A program made the position numbers and the translations under genes. Under the pieces are notes generated by a model. The model did not search any database. It saw only the letters and a list, made by a program, of their open reading frames with translations, and was not told the origin of the DNA. A stretch of 17,087 nt of DNA from Bacillota bacterium (GTDB lineage Bacteria; Bacillota; Clostridia; Christensenellales; CAG-138): the NCBI GenBank assembly GCA_023409435.1, contig JAEYHP010000018.1:1-17087 (forward strand). The letters run 5' to 3'. Each line of letters opens with the position of its first letter. Within the stretch, counting starts at the first letter, position 1. Positions 1 through 6,298 of this stretch are shown piece by piece.

Positions 1-22
1 CGCTACAGGGGGGTGGATATCC

Positions 23-802
23 ATGAGTAACATCAAAAAGGCATTTCAGAGCGGCAAGGCGTTTATCGGGTTTTTGACCGGTTGCGATCCGGATTTTGAA
101 GGAAGCCTACATAATATACTCGCCATGGCGCGCGGCGGCGCGGATTTGATCGAAATCGGCGTCCCGTTTTCCGACCCTGTGGCGGAAGGACCGGTGATAC
201 AGGCGGCGAACGTGCGCGCGCTTGCTTCGGGCGCGACGACGGAGCGGCTGTTTGCGCTTGTGGAGCGCGTCCAGCAAGAAACAGACGTGCCGCTCGTGTT
301 CTTGACGTACCTCAATCCCGTGTTCAAATATGGCTATGAGCGGTTCTTTGCCCGTTGCGCAGAGGCCGGGGTGGACGGCGTCATTATCCCCGACCTTCCG
401 TATGAGGAAAAGGGAGAGGTAGAGCCGTACGCGGAACAATACGGCGTGGATCTCATCTCCCTTGTCGCTCCCACGTCAAAGACGCGGGTAATTGAGATCG
501 CGGCGTCCGCCAAAGGGTTTTTATACCTCGTTTCCTCCATGGGCGTCACGGGCGTGCGCAACGAAATCAGGACCGATCTCACTTCCATCGTAAACGAGGC
601 GCGTGCGGTAAGCGATATTCCCGTAGCGGTCGGCTTTGGGGTCAGCGCGCCGGAACAGGCAAAGGAAATTGCGCAAGCTGCGGACGGCGTGATCGTGGGC
701 AGCGCTTTGGTCAGGCTTGCGGCGGAGCAGGGAGAGGACGCGCCGCAGGCCATAGAAGCGTATGTGAGACAAATGAAGCGGGCGGTTCTGAGTCAGGCTT
801 AA
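23..802 (+). CDS. trpA: Tryptophan synthase alpha subunit
   Basis: TrpA cleaves indole-3-glycerol phosphate to indole and glyceraldehyde 3-phosphate and channels indole to TrpB, the last step of tryptophan synthesis in the cytoplasm. The 259 residues match the usual length of this TIM-barrel enzyme. The N-terminal signature IEIGVPFSDPVAEGP (residues 43-57) contains the catalytic Glu (E44). The position of the second classical acid, Asp60 in the enteric enzyme, is Glu (E55). The phosphate-binding C-terminal half is seen in VAVGFGVSAPEQA and GVIVGSALV. The ATG start has an AGGGGGGTGG ribosome binding site six bases upstream. The gene is presumably the last of a trp operon whose trpB lies to the left of the window. 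Its stop overlaps the stop of the convergent oxidase gene, and no terminator is visible after it. Confidence 0.97.
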   Translation: MSNIKKAFQSGKAFIGFLTGCDPDFEGSLHNILAMARGGADLIEIGVPFSDPVAEGPVIQAANVRALASGATTERLFALVERVQQETDVPLVFLTYLNPVFKYGYERFFARCAEAGVDGVIIPDLPYEEKGEVEPYAEQYGVDLISLVAPTSKTRVIEIAASAKGFLYLVSSMGVTGVRNEIRTDLTSIVNEARAVSDIPVAVGFGVSAPEQAKEIAQAADGVIVGSALVRLAAEQGEDAPQAIEAYVRQMKRAVLSQA

Positions 803-2136
803 CGGATACATTGCGGATAGCAAAATACATTATTCGGGTCATATGCTCTGTTGACGCTTTGGAGCGCCGCGACATTGCCGCCATAGTACGCCTGCATGTA
901 GTCCGGGAGCTCGTTGATGGGGAAATTGACAAACGAGCCCTGCGTAACCTTCTTAAGATACTGAAACTGTTGGTTGACCCAGGCAGAGTTTACTCCGGTA
1001 TACTGTGGGTCCTCCCAAACAGACTGGATGCCCAGCAGGTATAATGCTTTCCGGTAGAAATAGGCCGTGCTGGAAGGCGCCCTTTTTGCAACCTGCCCCC
1101 CAAGCGTAAACAGCGTGAGGGCAGAATAGACGGAACCTTCCGGTACTGTGCGGATTAATCCTGTGACGCTCCCAATGGTATGGGCGTCAAGCGGATGCAT
1201 CACAAACCGGGAAGTGGATTTGAAGAGTTCATAGGGGGGGAATTCTTCCATAACCTGCTGCAAAGTGTCATACAGCGAGAGATATTGATAGCTATAGCTG
1301 CCGCCTGGCACGCTGTCAAGCGGGCGCATGGCGGAGCGTGCCTCGTTGGGAGGGCCATAGAACAAAGCTCTTCCGAAAATACCAAAGCCGTCTTTTGCGG
1401 AGCGATACAGGCCGGCGATTGCTGTGAGCCGCTCATCCAGGCAGGGCAAAAACCGCTGCCATGCAGCTAAAAACGCACACTGCTTGCGCTGATCCGTGTT
1501 TTCATAGTTAAATGTAATATAGGTAACGCGTTCCACGCGTGGGGGCAGGCGGTATGTCATGGAAACGACCACGCCGAAATTCCCGCCGCCTGAACCCTGC
1601 AGCGCGCGGAATAAGTCCGGGTGGCACTGTGCGTTTGCGCGCAGGATATGACCGTTAAAATCCATCAACTCCGCTTCAAGCAAACTGTCGCTGCCCAAAC
1701 CGTAACGCCGCGCGGAAAGGCCCCAGCCGCCGCCCAGCGTATATCCCACGGCGCCTACCGTCGGGCATTCTCCTCCGGGGAACGGGTACCCTAGGCTTGT
1801 GACATACTCGTATAAAACACGAAACTGGACGCCAGGCTCAATGGTAAGCAAATTGCCGTTAAGCCACATGCCCTGCATGCGGCTTACATCGATTACAAGC
1901 GCGCCGTTGCCGTTCGAGTAACCCTCATAATTGTGTCCGCCGCTGCGGATGCGCAGCGGAATGCAATGACGGCGTGCCCAATGTATGGCGTTTGAAATGT
2001 CCTCACGGTTTGTACAATATACGATTGCCAGCGGAAATTTTTGCACGGCACGGTTCCATCCCTGCCGGGCGTCATTATAAAGAGGATTTTGGGGCGTAAT
2101 AACCTCGCCGGTTAATCCTTGGACCATATGCGTCAT
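799..2136 (-). CDS. FAD-binding oxidoreductase, berberine-bridge-enzyme type
   Basis: This 445-residue protein has the two-part layout of BBE-like flavoprotein oxidases. It has an N-terminal FAD_binding_4 (PCMH) domain, about residues 30-205, and a C-terminal BBE domain ending in YDPNNVFCYPQCI. RSGGHNYEGYS places His68 at the usual 8-alpha-histidyl FAD site, and GGECPTVGAVGYTLGGGWG places Cys124 at the 6-S-cysteinyl site, so the flavin is probably bound bicovalently. No signal peptide is seen, so it is probably cytoplasmic. Family members oxidise alcohols, sugars or secondary metabolites, usually passing electrons to O2, and the substrate here cannot be told. The start is not settled: ATG at 2136 has GAAAGG only about two bases upstream, and ATG at 2127 has it about eleven away. 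It converges on trpA with a 4-base overlap. Confidence 0.9.
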   Translation of the reverse strand: MTHMVQGLTGEVITPQNPLYNDARQGWNRAVQKFPLAIVYCTNREDISNAIHWARRHCIPLRIRSGGHNYEGYSNGNGALVIDVSRMQGMWLNGNLLTIEPGVQFRVLYEYVTSLGYPFPGGECPTVGAVGYTLGGGWGLSARRYGLGSDSLLEAELMDFNGHILRANAQCHPDLFRALQGSGGGNFGVVVSMTYRLPPRVERVTYITFNYENTDQRKQCAFLAAWQRFLPCLDERLTAIAGLYRSAKDGFGIFGRALFYGPPNEARSAMRPLDSVPGGSYSYQYLSLYDTLQQVMEEFPPYELFKSTSRFVMHPLDAHTIGSVTGLIRTVPEGSVYSALTLFTLGGQVAKRAPSSTAYFYRKALYLLGIQSVWEDPQYTGVNSAWVNQQFQYLKKVTQGSFVNFPINELPDYMQAYYGGNVAALQSVNRAYDPNNVFCYPQCIR

Positions 2137-2239
2137 AGCCTTTCACATATACGGTTATAAGTATATATATGCGCCCCGCTATAGAGGTGTTCTGGATGAG
2201 GCAGTATTTTATATAGAATGACAGTAATCATTTTCTCAC

Positions 2240-2261
2240 AAAAGAGAGCGGCATTTGCCGC
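2240..2261 (-). terminator. Probable weak terminator of the M28 peptidase transcript
   Basis: On the minus strand the hairpin GCGGC-AAAT-GCCGC (2248-2261) is followed by TCTCTTTT. The position, about 165 bases after the peptidase stop and about 105 before the oxidase start, suits a minus-strand terminator. The stem is short and the T-tract interrupted, so read-through into the oxidase gene is possible. Confidence 0.4.
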
Positions 2262-2329
2262 CCGCTGCTTCCGGCCCTGGTGGCGCTTGTTATACGGATC
2301 ATTCCGCCGCATGTTATGGATACGTGCAG

Positions 2330-2337
2330 AAGGAGGT
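2330..2337 (+). promoter_or_regulatory. Perfect Shine-Dalgarno that sets the start of the small membrane ORF
   Basis: AAGGAGGT is an uninterrupted 8-base match to the anti-Shine-Dalgarno of 16S rRNA. It sits seven bases before CTG at 2345 and nine before an out-of-frame GTG at 2347. It is not upstream of any other candidate gene and lies outside the neighbouring coding sequences, which argues that translation begins just after it. Confidence 0.6.
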
Positions 2338-2344
2338 CCAAAAC

Positions 2345-2446
2345 CTGTGGGCAAACGGCAGGCCAAAGAAATGGTATTACGCGCTGCCCATACTGCTCAT
2401 CTGGCTGCTCGTTGTATTTCTCGTCATCCGGGCAATCTGGTTTTAG
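2345..2446 (+). CDS. Small hydrophobic membrane protein (about 33 aa), unrecognised
   Basis: I do not recognise the family. The reading frame has a short basic N-terminus (WANGRPKKWYY) and then about 20 almost wholly hydrophobic residues (ALPILLIWLLVVFLVIR) ending in AIWF. This is the profile of a single-pass peptide with its N-terminus inside. A perfect AAGGAGGT lies seven bases before the CTG codon at 2345. A textbook intrinsic terminator follows the TAG by eight bases. CTG is a rare start. In-frame alternatives are GTG at 2324 (40 aa) and TTG at 2255 (63 aa), both with poor ribosome binding sites. The last 23 bases overlap the end of the convergent peptidase gene. Length and hydropathy resemble type I toxins and other small membrane peptides, but no function can be assigned. 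Confidence 0.5.
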   Translation: MWANGRPKKWYYALPILLIWLLVVFLVIRAIWF

Positions 2447-3752
2447 GTTTATCTGCCGCACGCGATGCTTTCGCGGATGCGGCTTTTTTCTGGGCCGACA
2501 TGCCTTTGTTTTGAAAATAGCCGATGCCGTGCCGGTCGTAGATACGCACGGTCTCCATGCAGATATCCAGCACCTTTTTGATGCAGCCGATGTCGATGTT
2601 TTCATATGTGTCGTGGCGCGTATGGTAATACAGCTGGGGGTCGTGGTTCACCGCGCATAATCCGCAGGCCAAGAGGCCGTTGCGGGAGAACGCTTCCGCG
2701 TCGGTGGCGCCCGGGTAGAACGGCGCGCAGTTTAATTCAATTCCATTTTGTTTGGCTGCGGCGGACAAAAGGTTGCCCACGGCCGGACAGTTTTGCTGCG
2801 TCCCGTTGATGCCTCTGAGGTAACAGCTGAGGTGCTTTTCCTCGCGCAGCGTATCAAGCGCCACAAATATGGTTTCCATTTCCGGCGAGGCGAGCTTTTT
2901 ATAGTTGGCCGCGAACGCGGAGGAACCCCTAAGGCCTACTTCCTCGCCGCCGGTGATCAGGCAGCATACCTCCGTATTTTCAAAGCGGATGTTTTGGTCG
3001 GCAAGCTCCTTTAACACACCCATTGCCACAAAGGAGCCGGAAAGATTGTCGTTTGCGCCGTCCACCACCGTTTTCCGGTTGAAAAAGAACAGCAGCGCGA
3101 TAAAGAATGGCACAAAGCAGATTTGTGCAATGCCGATTGCCTGCCATACCCCTTCGAGCAGGGTTGGGCCGCGCAAAATGGTTTCCAGCAAAAGCGCTAT
3201 ACTGGAGCCGAATACAATTAGCATCCCCAGGGTCGATCCGACGAGCACAATGGCGAGCGCCAGCCCCCGCCCGTGCAGGCAAAATGTAAATTCACAAGCG
3301 GTATCCGCATGCCCTACAAATACGATACGTTTTTTCGCGGGCCCGGTCGAGGAGCGGCGCGCGTATACGTTGGTGGATTTTTTTCTGGGGAACAAAAAAT
3401 CTATATATTCCTGGTACAGTAAAAACTCAAATATGAACAGGGAGATACAAAGAAGGCTCAATGCAAAGCCAAAAGCCGGAGCAACCGCGGAAGGGAGGAA
3501 CGTACGCAGCCAAAACAAACCAATGCAAACTAGGTTCAATACAACCGCGATTGTCACCCAACCGTAGAACGCCTCAGGGTGCAGATAGTACGCGTGCTGC
3601 TGCGTTTCATCCGCCCAGGCCCGCAGCTGGTCTTCAAAGAAAAGCTGGCAATTTAGCTCGGCTTGCGAGCCCGCCGCCCGGTTTTTGAACTTCCTGCAAA
3701 CGGTAAATATGCCGTCTTTGATATATGAAATGGTCTCCTGCCTGATGTTCAT
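2424..3752 (-). CDS. Membrane-embedded M28-family zinc metallopeptidase
   Basis: The protein (442 aa) carries the two-zinc M28 aminopeptidase ligand set in order: His148 in VGHADTA, Asp235 in GANDNLSG, the Glu270-Glu271 pair in ITGGEEVGLRGS, Asp300 in ALDT and His377 in HTRHDTYENI. Unlike soluble M28 enzymes it has two hydrophobic pairs, about residues 64-115 and 164-225, the second splitting the catalytic domain between the first His and the Asp. It is therefore an integral membrane peptidase. Substrates are probably peptide N-termini but are not shown. The C-terminal tail after residue 418 is Lys/Ala-rich and is encoded opposite a plus-strand terminator. No convincing ribosome binding site precedes ATG 3752. 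An AGGAG lies inside the fifth to sixth codons, so a slightly later non-ATG start is possible. Confidence 0.88.
   Translation of the reverse strand: MNIRQETISYIKDGIFTVCRKFKNRAAGSQAELNCQLFFEDQLRAWADETQQHAYYLHPEAFYGWVTIAVVLNLVCIGLFWLRTFLPSAVAPAFGFALSLLCISLFIFEFLLYQEYIDFLFPRKKSTNVYARRSSTGPAKKRIVFVGHADTACEFTFCLHGRGLALAIVLVGSTLGMLIVFGSSIALLLETILRGPTLLEGVWQAIGIAQICFVPFFIALLFFFNRKTVVDGANDNLSGSFVAMGVLKELADQNIRFENTEVCCLITGGEEVGLRGSSAFAANYKKLASPEMETIFVALDTLREEKHLSCYLRGINGTQQNCPAVGNLLSAAAKQNGIELNCAPFYPGATDAEAFSRNGLLACGLCAVNHDPQLYYHTRHDTYENIDIGCIKKVLDICMETVRIYDRHGIGYFQNKGMSAQKKAASAKASRAADKPKTRLPG
2455..2489 (+). terminator. Strong intrinsic terminator of the small membrane ORF, inside the peptidase coding end
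   Basis: GCCGCA (2455-2460) pairs perfectly with TGCGGC (2478-2483). Inside it CGCG pairs with CGCG (2461-2464, 2472-2475) around a 7-base loop, with two bulged bases. Six T follow (2484-2489). There is no T-tract on the other strand, so it works only for plus-strand transcripts, and the only plus-strand gene just upstream is the small ORF. Confidence 0.75.
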
Positions 3753-3807
3753 GCATCCACGAATCCCGTTCTTTTTGCCCTTAGCTTTGCTGTTTTTCAG
3801 GGAAAAT

Positions 3808-3837
3808 ATTTTGGGGAAAAACCGGATGGCATGTCAA
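3808..3837 (-). promoter_or_regulatory. Candidate promoter of the M28 peptidase gene
   Basis: On the minus strand a perfect TTGACA (3832-3837) is followed after 18 bases by CAAAAT (3808-3813), a 4 of 6 match to the -10 consensus. This would give a leader of about 50 bases before ATG 3752. The rest of the 227-base gap (3753-3979) holds no convincing gene. Confidence 0.4.
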
Positions 3838-3935
3838 ATGCAAGGCAAAAAGGCATGGAAAAGTCACGGAACAAATGGAATGGCTATTCCGTATAAATAC
3901 GCCGGTTGCTCCATGCAAATATAGACTTTATTTTA

Positions 3936-3961
3936 TAAAAAATCCCGCGCAATGCGCGGGA
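3936..3961 (-). terminator. Intrinsic terminator of the acetyltransferase gene
   Basis: CCCGCGC and GCGCGGG (3944-3950, 3954-3960) form a 7-bp stem around a 3-base loop. On the minus strand it is followed by a run of six T (3937-3942). It lies about 20 bases past the acetyltransferase stop codon and has no T-tract on the plus strand. Confidence 0.85.
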
Positions 3962-3979
3962 TAATGGGATATCAGGCTA

Positions 3980-4543
3980 TTATCGGGTTTGCCAATCTTC
4001 CTTTAATATCGCATATATGGCAACATCGCAGAATGCTGTTCCTTGCCGCGGCTTTTCCTGCCGGTGTGTACCTTCATACAGCATGCCGCATTTTTGCATT
4101 ACTCTGCCGGAAGCGGGGTTCTCGGTATCATGCTTGGCGGTGATGCGGTTCACGCCTACTTGTGAAAACAGAAAATCGATCACGGCGTTAAGCGCCTCCG
4201 GCATAATGCCCTTCCTCCAATAGGCTTGCGAAAGGCAATAGCCGATTTCGCAGCAAAAGTTCACGTCGTCCTGGTTCACAACTGAAATCCCGCCGATCGG
4301 CTCCCCCAATTCCTTTAACGCAATGGCCCAGTTGTAAATGCTGTTCGCTTTGTATTCGCTTACCCACTGTTCCACCACGCCTTTGCTCACACCGATATCG
4401 CCGTGGGGGCCCCAGGTCAGAAACCGGGTCACTTCCGGGTCGTTTGCCCAATTTTTGAACATGGCTTCGGCGTCGCCAAGCGCAAATCTGCGAAGCGTCA
4501 ATCGTTCTGTATTGATCATTTCTGTGCCTTTGTGGGTCAGCAT
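3980..4543 (-). CDS. GNAT-family N-acetyltransferase, RimJ/RimL type
   Basis: This 187-residue protein transfers an acetyl group from acetyl-CoA to an amine. It has the Acetyltransf_3 layout: the opening INTERLTLRRF (10-20), the core strand EPIGGISVV (81-89), the acetyl-CoA loop YWRKGIMPEAL (108-118), and the asparagine motif ENPASGRVMQKCGM (141-154), all typical of RimJ/RimL relatives. The acceptor may be a ribosomal-protein N-terminus or a small amine, and the sequence does not decide. ATG 4543 is chosen because GGAGGGG lies seven bases upstream. ATG 4519, nearer the conserved domain, has no such site. It has its own promoter immediately upstream and its own terminator, though read-through from the MmcQ-like gene is possible because no terminator separates them. 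Confidence 0.92.
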   Translation of the reverse strand: MLTHKGTEMINTERLTLRRFALGDAEAMFKNWANDPEVTRFLTWGPHGDIGVSKGVVEQWVSEYKANSIYNWAIALKELGEPIGGISVVNQDDVNFCCEIGYCLSQAYWRKGIMPEALNAVIDFLFSQVGVNRITAKHDTENPASGRVMQKCGMLYEGTHRQEKPRQGTAFCDVAIYAILKEDWQTR

Positions 4544-4573
4544 ATGCGTTCCCCTCCAAAGTTAATTTAGGAA

Positions 4574-4602
4574 AGTATACCGTAATGAGCCTTGGTTTTC
4601 AA
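4574..4602 (-). promoter_or_regulatory. Promoter of the acetyltransferase gene
   Basis: On the minus strand TTGAAA (4597-4602) is separated by exactly 17 bases from TATACT (4574-4579). Each box matches the sigma-A consensus at five of six bases. It starts just eight bases after the MmcQ-like stop codon and about 30 bases before the acetyltransferase start. Confidence 0.7.
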
Positions 4603-4609
4603 GCGATCT

Positions 4610-4999
4610 CTATCTGTCACAGGGGGCCTTAAGCGCCTGTTGGAGCTTTTCCCTTTCCCGCCGCGTGAGTTTGCCAACCACGCGGTTGTAAGACTGGTCT
4701 ATCATGTTAAACACCGCCGCGTCGTCTACATCCCGGTTCAAATATACCGTGTTCATATAGGGCTGAAGCTGCCTTGGGCAGTGGTAGCCGGGGACGACCG
4801 TATCGGGGTATTGCGCACGGTATAATTCTGCCAGCATCGGCTCGCAGGAGACGGTGATTTTGTGGTTGTCAGGCAGCGGGTAAAGCTGCAAAAATAGCCT
4901 GCCGCAGACCTTGTAGCACACCGGCAGTTCCCCAAACGGAAAATCCTCGTACGCGCCGGGTTTTTGTAAGCAGTACCGCGTGATCTCGGAATTTGTCAT
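4610..4999 (-). CDS. MmcQ/YjbR family protein
   Basis: This 129-residue protein has the MmcQ/YjbR architecture: an N-terminal helix with GAYEDFPFGE (residues 15-24), a strand segment VCGRLFLQLYPL, a substrate-like segment ending in CEPMLAELYRAQYP, the conserved VPGYHCPRQLQPYMNTVYLN (69-88), and a C-terminal helix with SYNRVVGKLTRREREK. Members have a fold resembling double-wing DNA-binding proteins, but a cellular role is not well established. The ATG start at 4999 follows a G-rich ACGGGGGG ribosome binding site by about nine bases. It is preceded by an extended -10 promoter. Confidence 0.88.
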   Translation of the reverse strand: MTNSEITRYCLQKPGAYEDFPFGELPVCYKVCGRLFLQLYPLPDNHKITVSCEPMLAELYRAQYPDTVVPGYHCPRQLQPYMNTVYLNRDVDDAAVFNMIDQSYNRVVGKLTRREREKLQQALKAPCDR

Positions 5000-5019
5000 A
5001 CTTTTTAGCCCCCCGTTCC

Positions 5020-5028
5020 ATTATAACA
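5020..5028 (-). promoter_or_regulatory. Extended -10 promoter of the MmcQ-like gene
   Basis: The minus strand reads TGTTATAAT, a perfect TATAAT with the TGn extension. No good -35 is present at 16-18 bases (nearest TTGCGC at 18), as expected for extended -10 promoters. The start of transcription would fall about 12 bases before ATG 4999's ribosome binding site. Confidence 0.6.
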
Positions 5029-5124
5029 AAAGAACGCGTGGCCGCGCAAAAATGCCACAATGAGCAAAAGCTCTGCCAGAAGTTTTCTCAAAAATAATAC
5101 GGTATTCACTATTCATTATTTATT

Positions 5125-5149
5125 GAAAGCGCCGTTTCACGGCGCTTTC
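5125..5149. repeat. Perfect 10-bp inverted repeat beside the sensor-operon promoter
   Basis: GAAAGCGCCG (5125-5134) and CGGCGCTTTC (5140-5149) are exact inverted repeats with a 5-base spacer (TTTCA). The right arm touches the TTGACA box at 5150. It could be an operator, or the stem of a weak terminator (only CTTTCTTG follows). There is no plus-strand gene just upstream that would need a terminator. Confidence 0.55.
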
Positions 5150-5178
5150 TTGACAGGACACGCGTTATGAGATATGTT
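5150..5178 (+). promoter_or_regulatory. Candidate promoter of the sensor operon
   Basis: A perfect TTGACA (5150-5155) is followed after 17 bases by TATGTT (5173-5178), a 4 of 6 match to the -10 consensus. The AT-rich stretch upstream (5085-5124) could act as an UP element. Transcription would begin about 100 bases before the ATG at 5289. Confidence 0.5.
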
Positions 5179-5288
5179 GAACTTGCATGATACAAGCACG
5201 GCCGATTCTAGAAAAGGATAGTAAGACACGCACCGGAATGACAGGAACAAGCAATTCACGGCCCCTATGGAAAAGAGGCGGGAGCAAC

Positions 5289-6263
5289 ATGATCAAGTGG
5301 GTCTTTCGCACGCTGGCGGCAATTTTGCTCGTACTTGCTGCATTGTTTGTGCACCTGATAATATCCGGTCAGAGCGCGGAGCCCGCGCCGGAGCAGGTTT
5401 ACGACTACCACATCCAGATCGCCGTGCGGGATACGGAGGAATACTTCTGGCAGCTGTTCCGGGAGGGGGCGCAGCAGGCGGGCAAGGAACTCAGCTCCTA
5501 TATTGAGTTTGTGCCCGTGCTCCCGAGCGACCCGGACGCGCTGCGCGTGATGGTGGAGCAGGGGGTCAACGCAAAGGTGGACGCGCTTGCCTTGCAGGCG
5601 GTGGACGTCAATGAAACGGCGGATATCGTTTCCTATGCGCTCAACCAAGGCATCCCCGTGCTCACCTATGAAAGTGATACGTTTACCATCCCCGGCGTTC
5701 CCATGGTCAGTTCCAACAGCTACACCACCGGCATGATCGCGGGGGAAATGGCCGCAAAGGCGGTGGGGGACAACGCCCGCGCCATCGTCATACTGGGCAA
5801 CCCCGGAGCCGAGGCCGAGGCGCAGACGCAGAACCTCATCATACAGGGCATTATGGAAGGCAGCGCCAAGGCGCAGGGCTTTACAATCAAGAGCACATAT
5901 GAGCTTAAAAAAGCCGAGCTTTTTGAGGCGGAGGACCTCCGGCAGACACTTTTTTCAAGCACGGCGGATATCAACGTGATCCTCTGCATGGATGAGCGCA
6001 GCACGCCCGCAATCGCGCAGATGCTGGTGGATGAAAACCGCGTGGGGGATATCGCCGTCATCGGCTACGGGGTAATGCCGCAGACGCTCGATTATATTGA
6101 GCGCGGCGTCATTTATGGCTCCGTCTGCCCGGACGCCCACGACATCGGCTATTATACCGTTAAAAGCTTGGTGGACAGCCTCAACGGTTTTCAGGTGAGC
6201 GACAGTTTCAACCCGGATGTGGATCGCGTGGACCGCAGCAATATCGACTGGTACCGCAGCTAA
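5289..6263 (+). CDS. Membrane-tethered sugar-binding protein, likely sensor subunit (XylFII/YtfQ-like)
   Basis: The 324-residue product has the periplasmic-binding-protein fold of the Peripla_BP_4 type. Visible pieces are the first strand HIQIAVRDTEEYFWQ (about 40-54), VDALALQAVDV, NQGIPVLTYESD, the hinge-region strand AIVILGNPGAEAEAQ, INVILCMDE and DIAVIGYGV. It begins with one hydrophobic helix (residues 5-26) with no lipobox cysteine, so it is probably anchored outside by an uncleaved segment rather than released or lipidated. ATG 5289 follows GGGAG closely. The in-frame ATG at 5187 has no ribosome binding site and adds a hydrophilic stretch before the helix. It directly precedes the kinase and regulator, like XylFII in the XylFII-LytS-YesN system. 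A sensing role is inferred. Confidence 0.8.
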   Translation: MIKWVFRTLAAILLVLAALFVHLIISGQSAEPAPEQVYDYHIQIAVRDTEEYFWQLFREGAQQAGKELSSYIEFVPVLPSDPDALRVMVEQGVNAKVDALALQAVDVNETADIVSYALNQGIPVLTYESDTFTIPGVPMVSSNSYTTGMIAGEMAAKAVGDNARAIVILGNPGAEAEAQTQNLIIQGIMEGSAKAQGFTIKSTYELKKAELFEAEDLRQTLFSSTADINVILCMDERSTPAIAQMLVDENRVGDIAVIGYGVMPQTLDYIERGVIYGSVCPDAHDIGYYTVKSLVDSLNGFQVSDSFNPDVDRVDRSNIDWYRS

Positions 6264-6298
6264 TGGGGGGCGGAAATTCGGGAGGGAAAGGCCCCCGC

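Noticed and set aside
2133..2366. 77-residue minus-strand frame upstream of the oxidase
   Set aside because: It lacks a ribosome binding site and domain, has unusual composition, and runs across the probable terminator hairpin at 2248-2261.
2347..2514. GTG-started frame (about 55 aa) just after the perfect Shine-Dalgarno
   Set aside because: It reads straight through the plus-strand terminator and gives a non-hydrophobic, low-quality peptide. The overlapping hydrophobic frame ends just before the terminator and fits better.
2905..3567. 220-residue open frame on the plus strand
   Set aside because: It is the antisense of the M28 peptidase, which has complete catalytic motifs. This frame has no recognisable domain or ribosome binding site.
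3685..3924. 79-residue plus-strand frame across the peptidase start and intergenic region
   Set aside because: No ribosome binding site, no domain, and it overlaps the peptidase start and its promoter region.
5187..5288. N-terminal extension of the tethered binding protein
   Set aside because: No ribosome binding site, and it places 34 hydrophilic residues before the membrane helix. ATG 5289 has GGGAG upstream.
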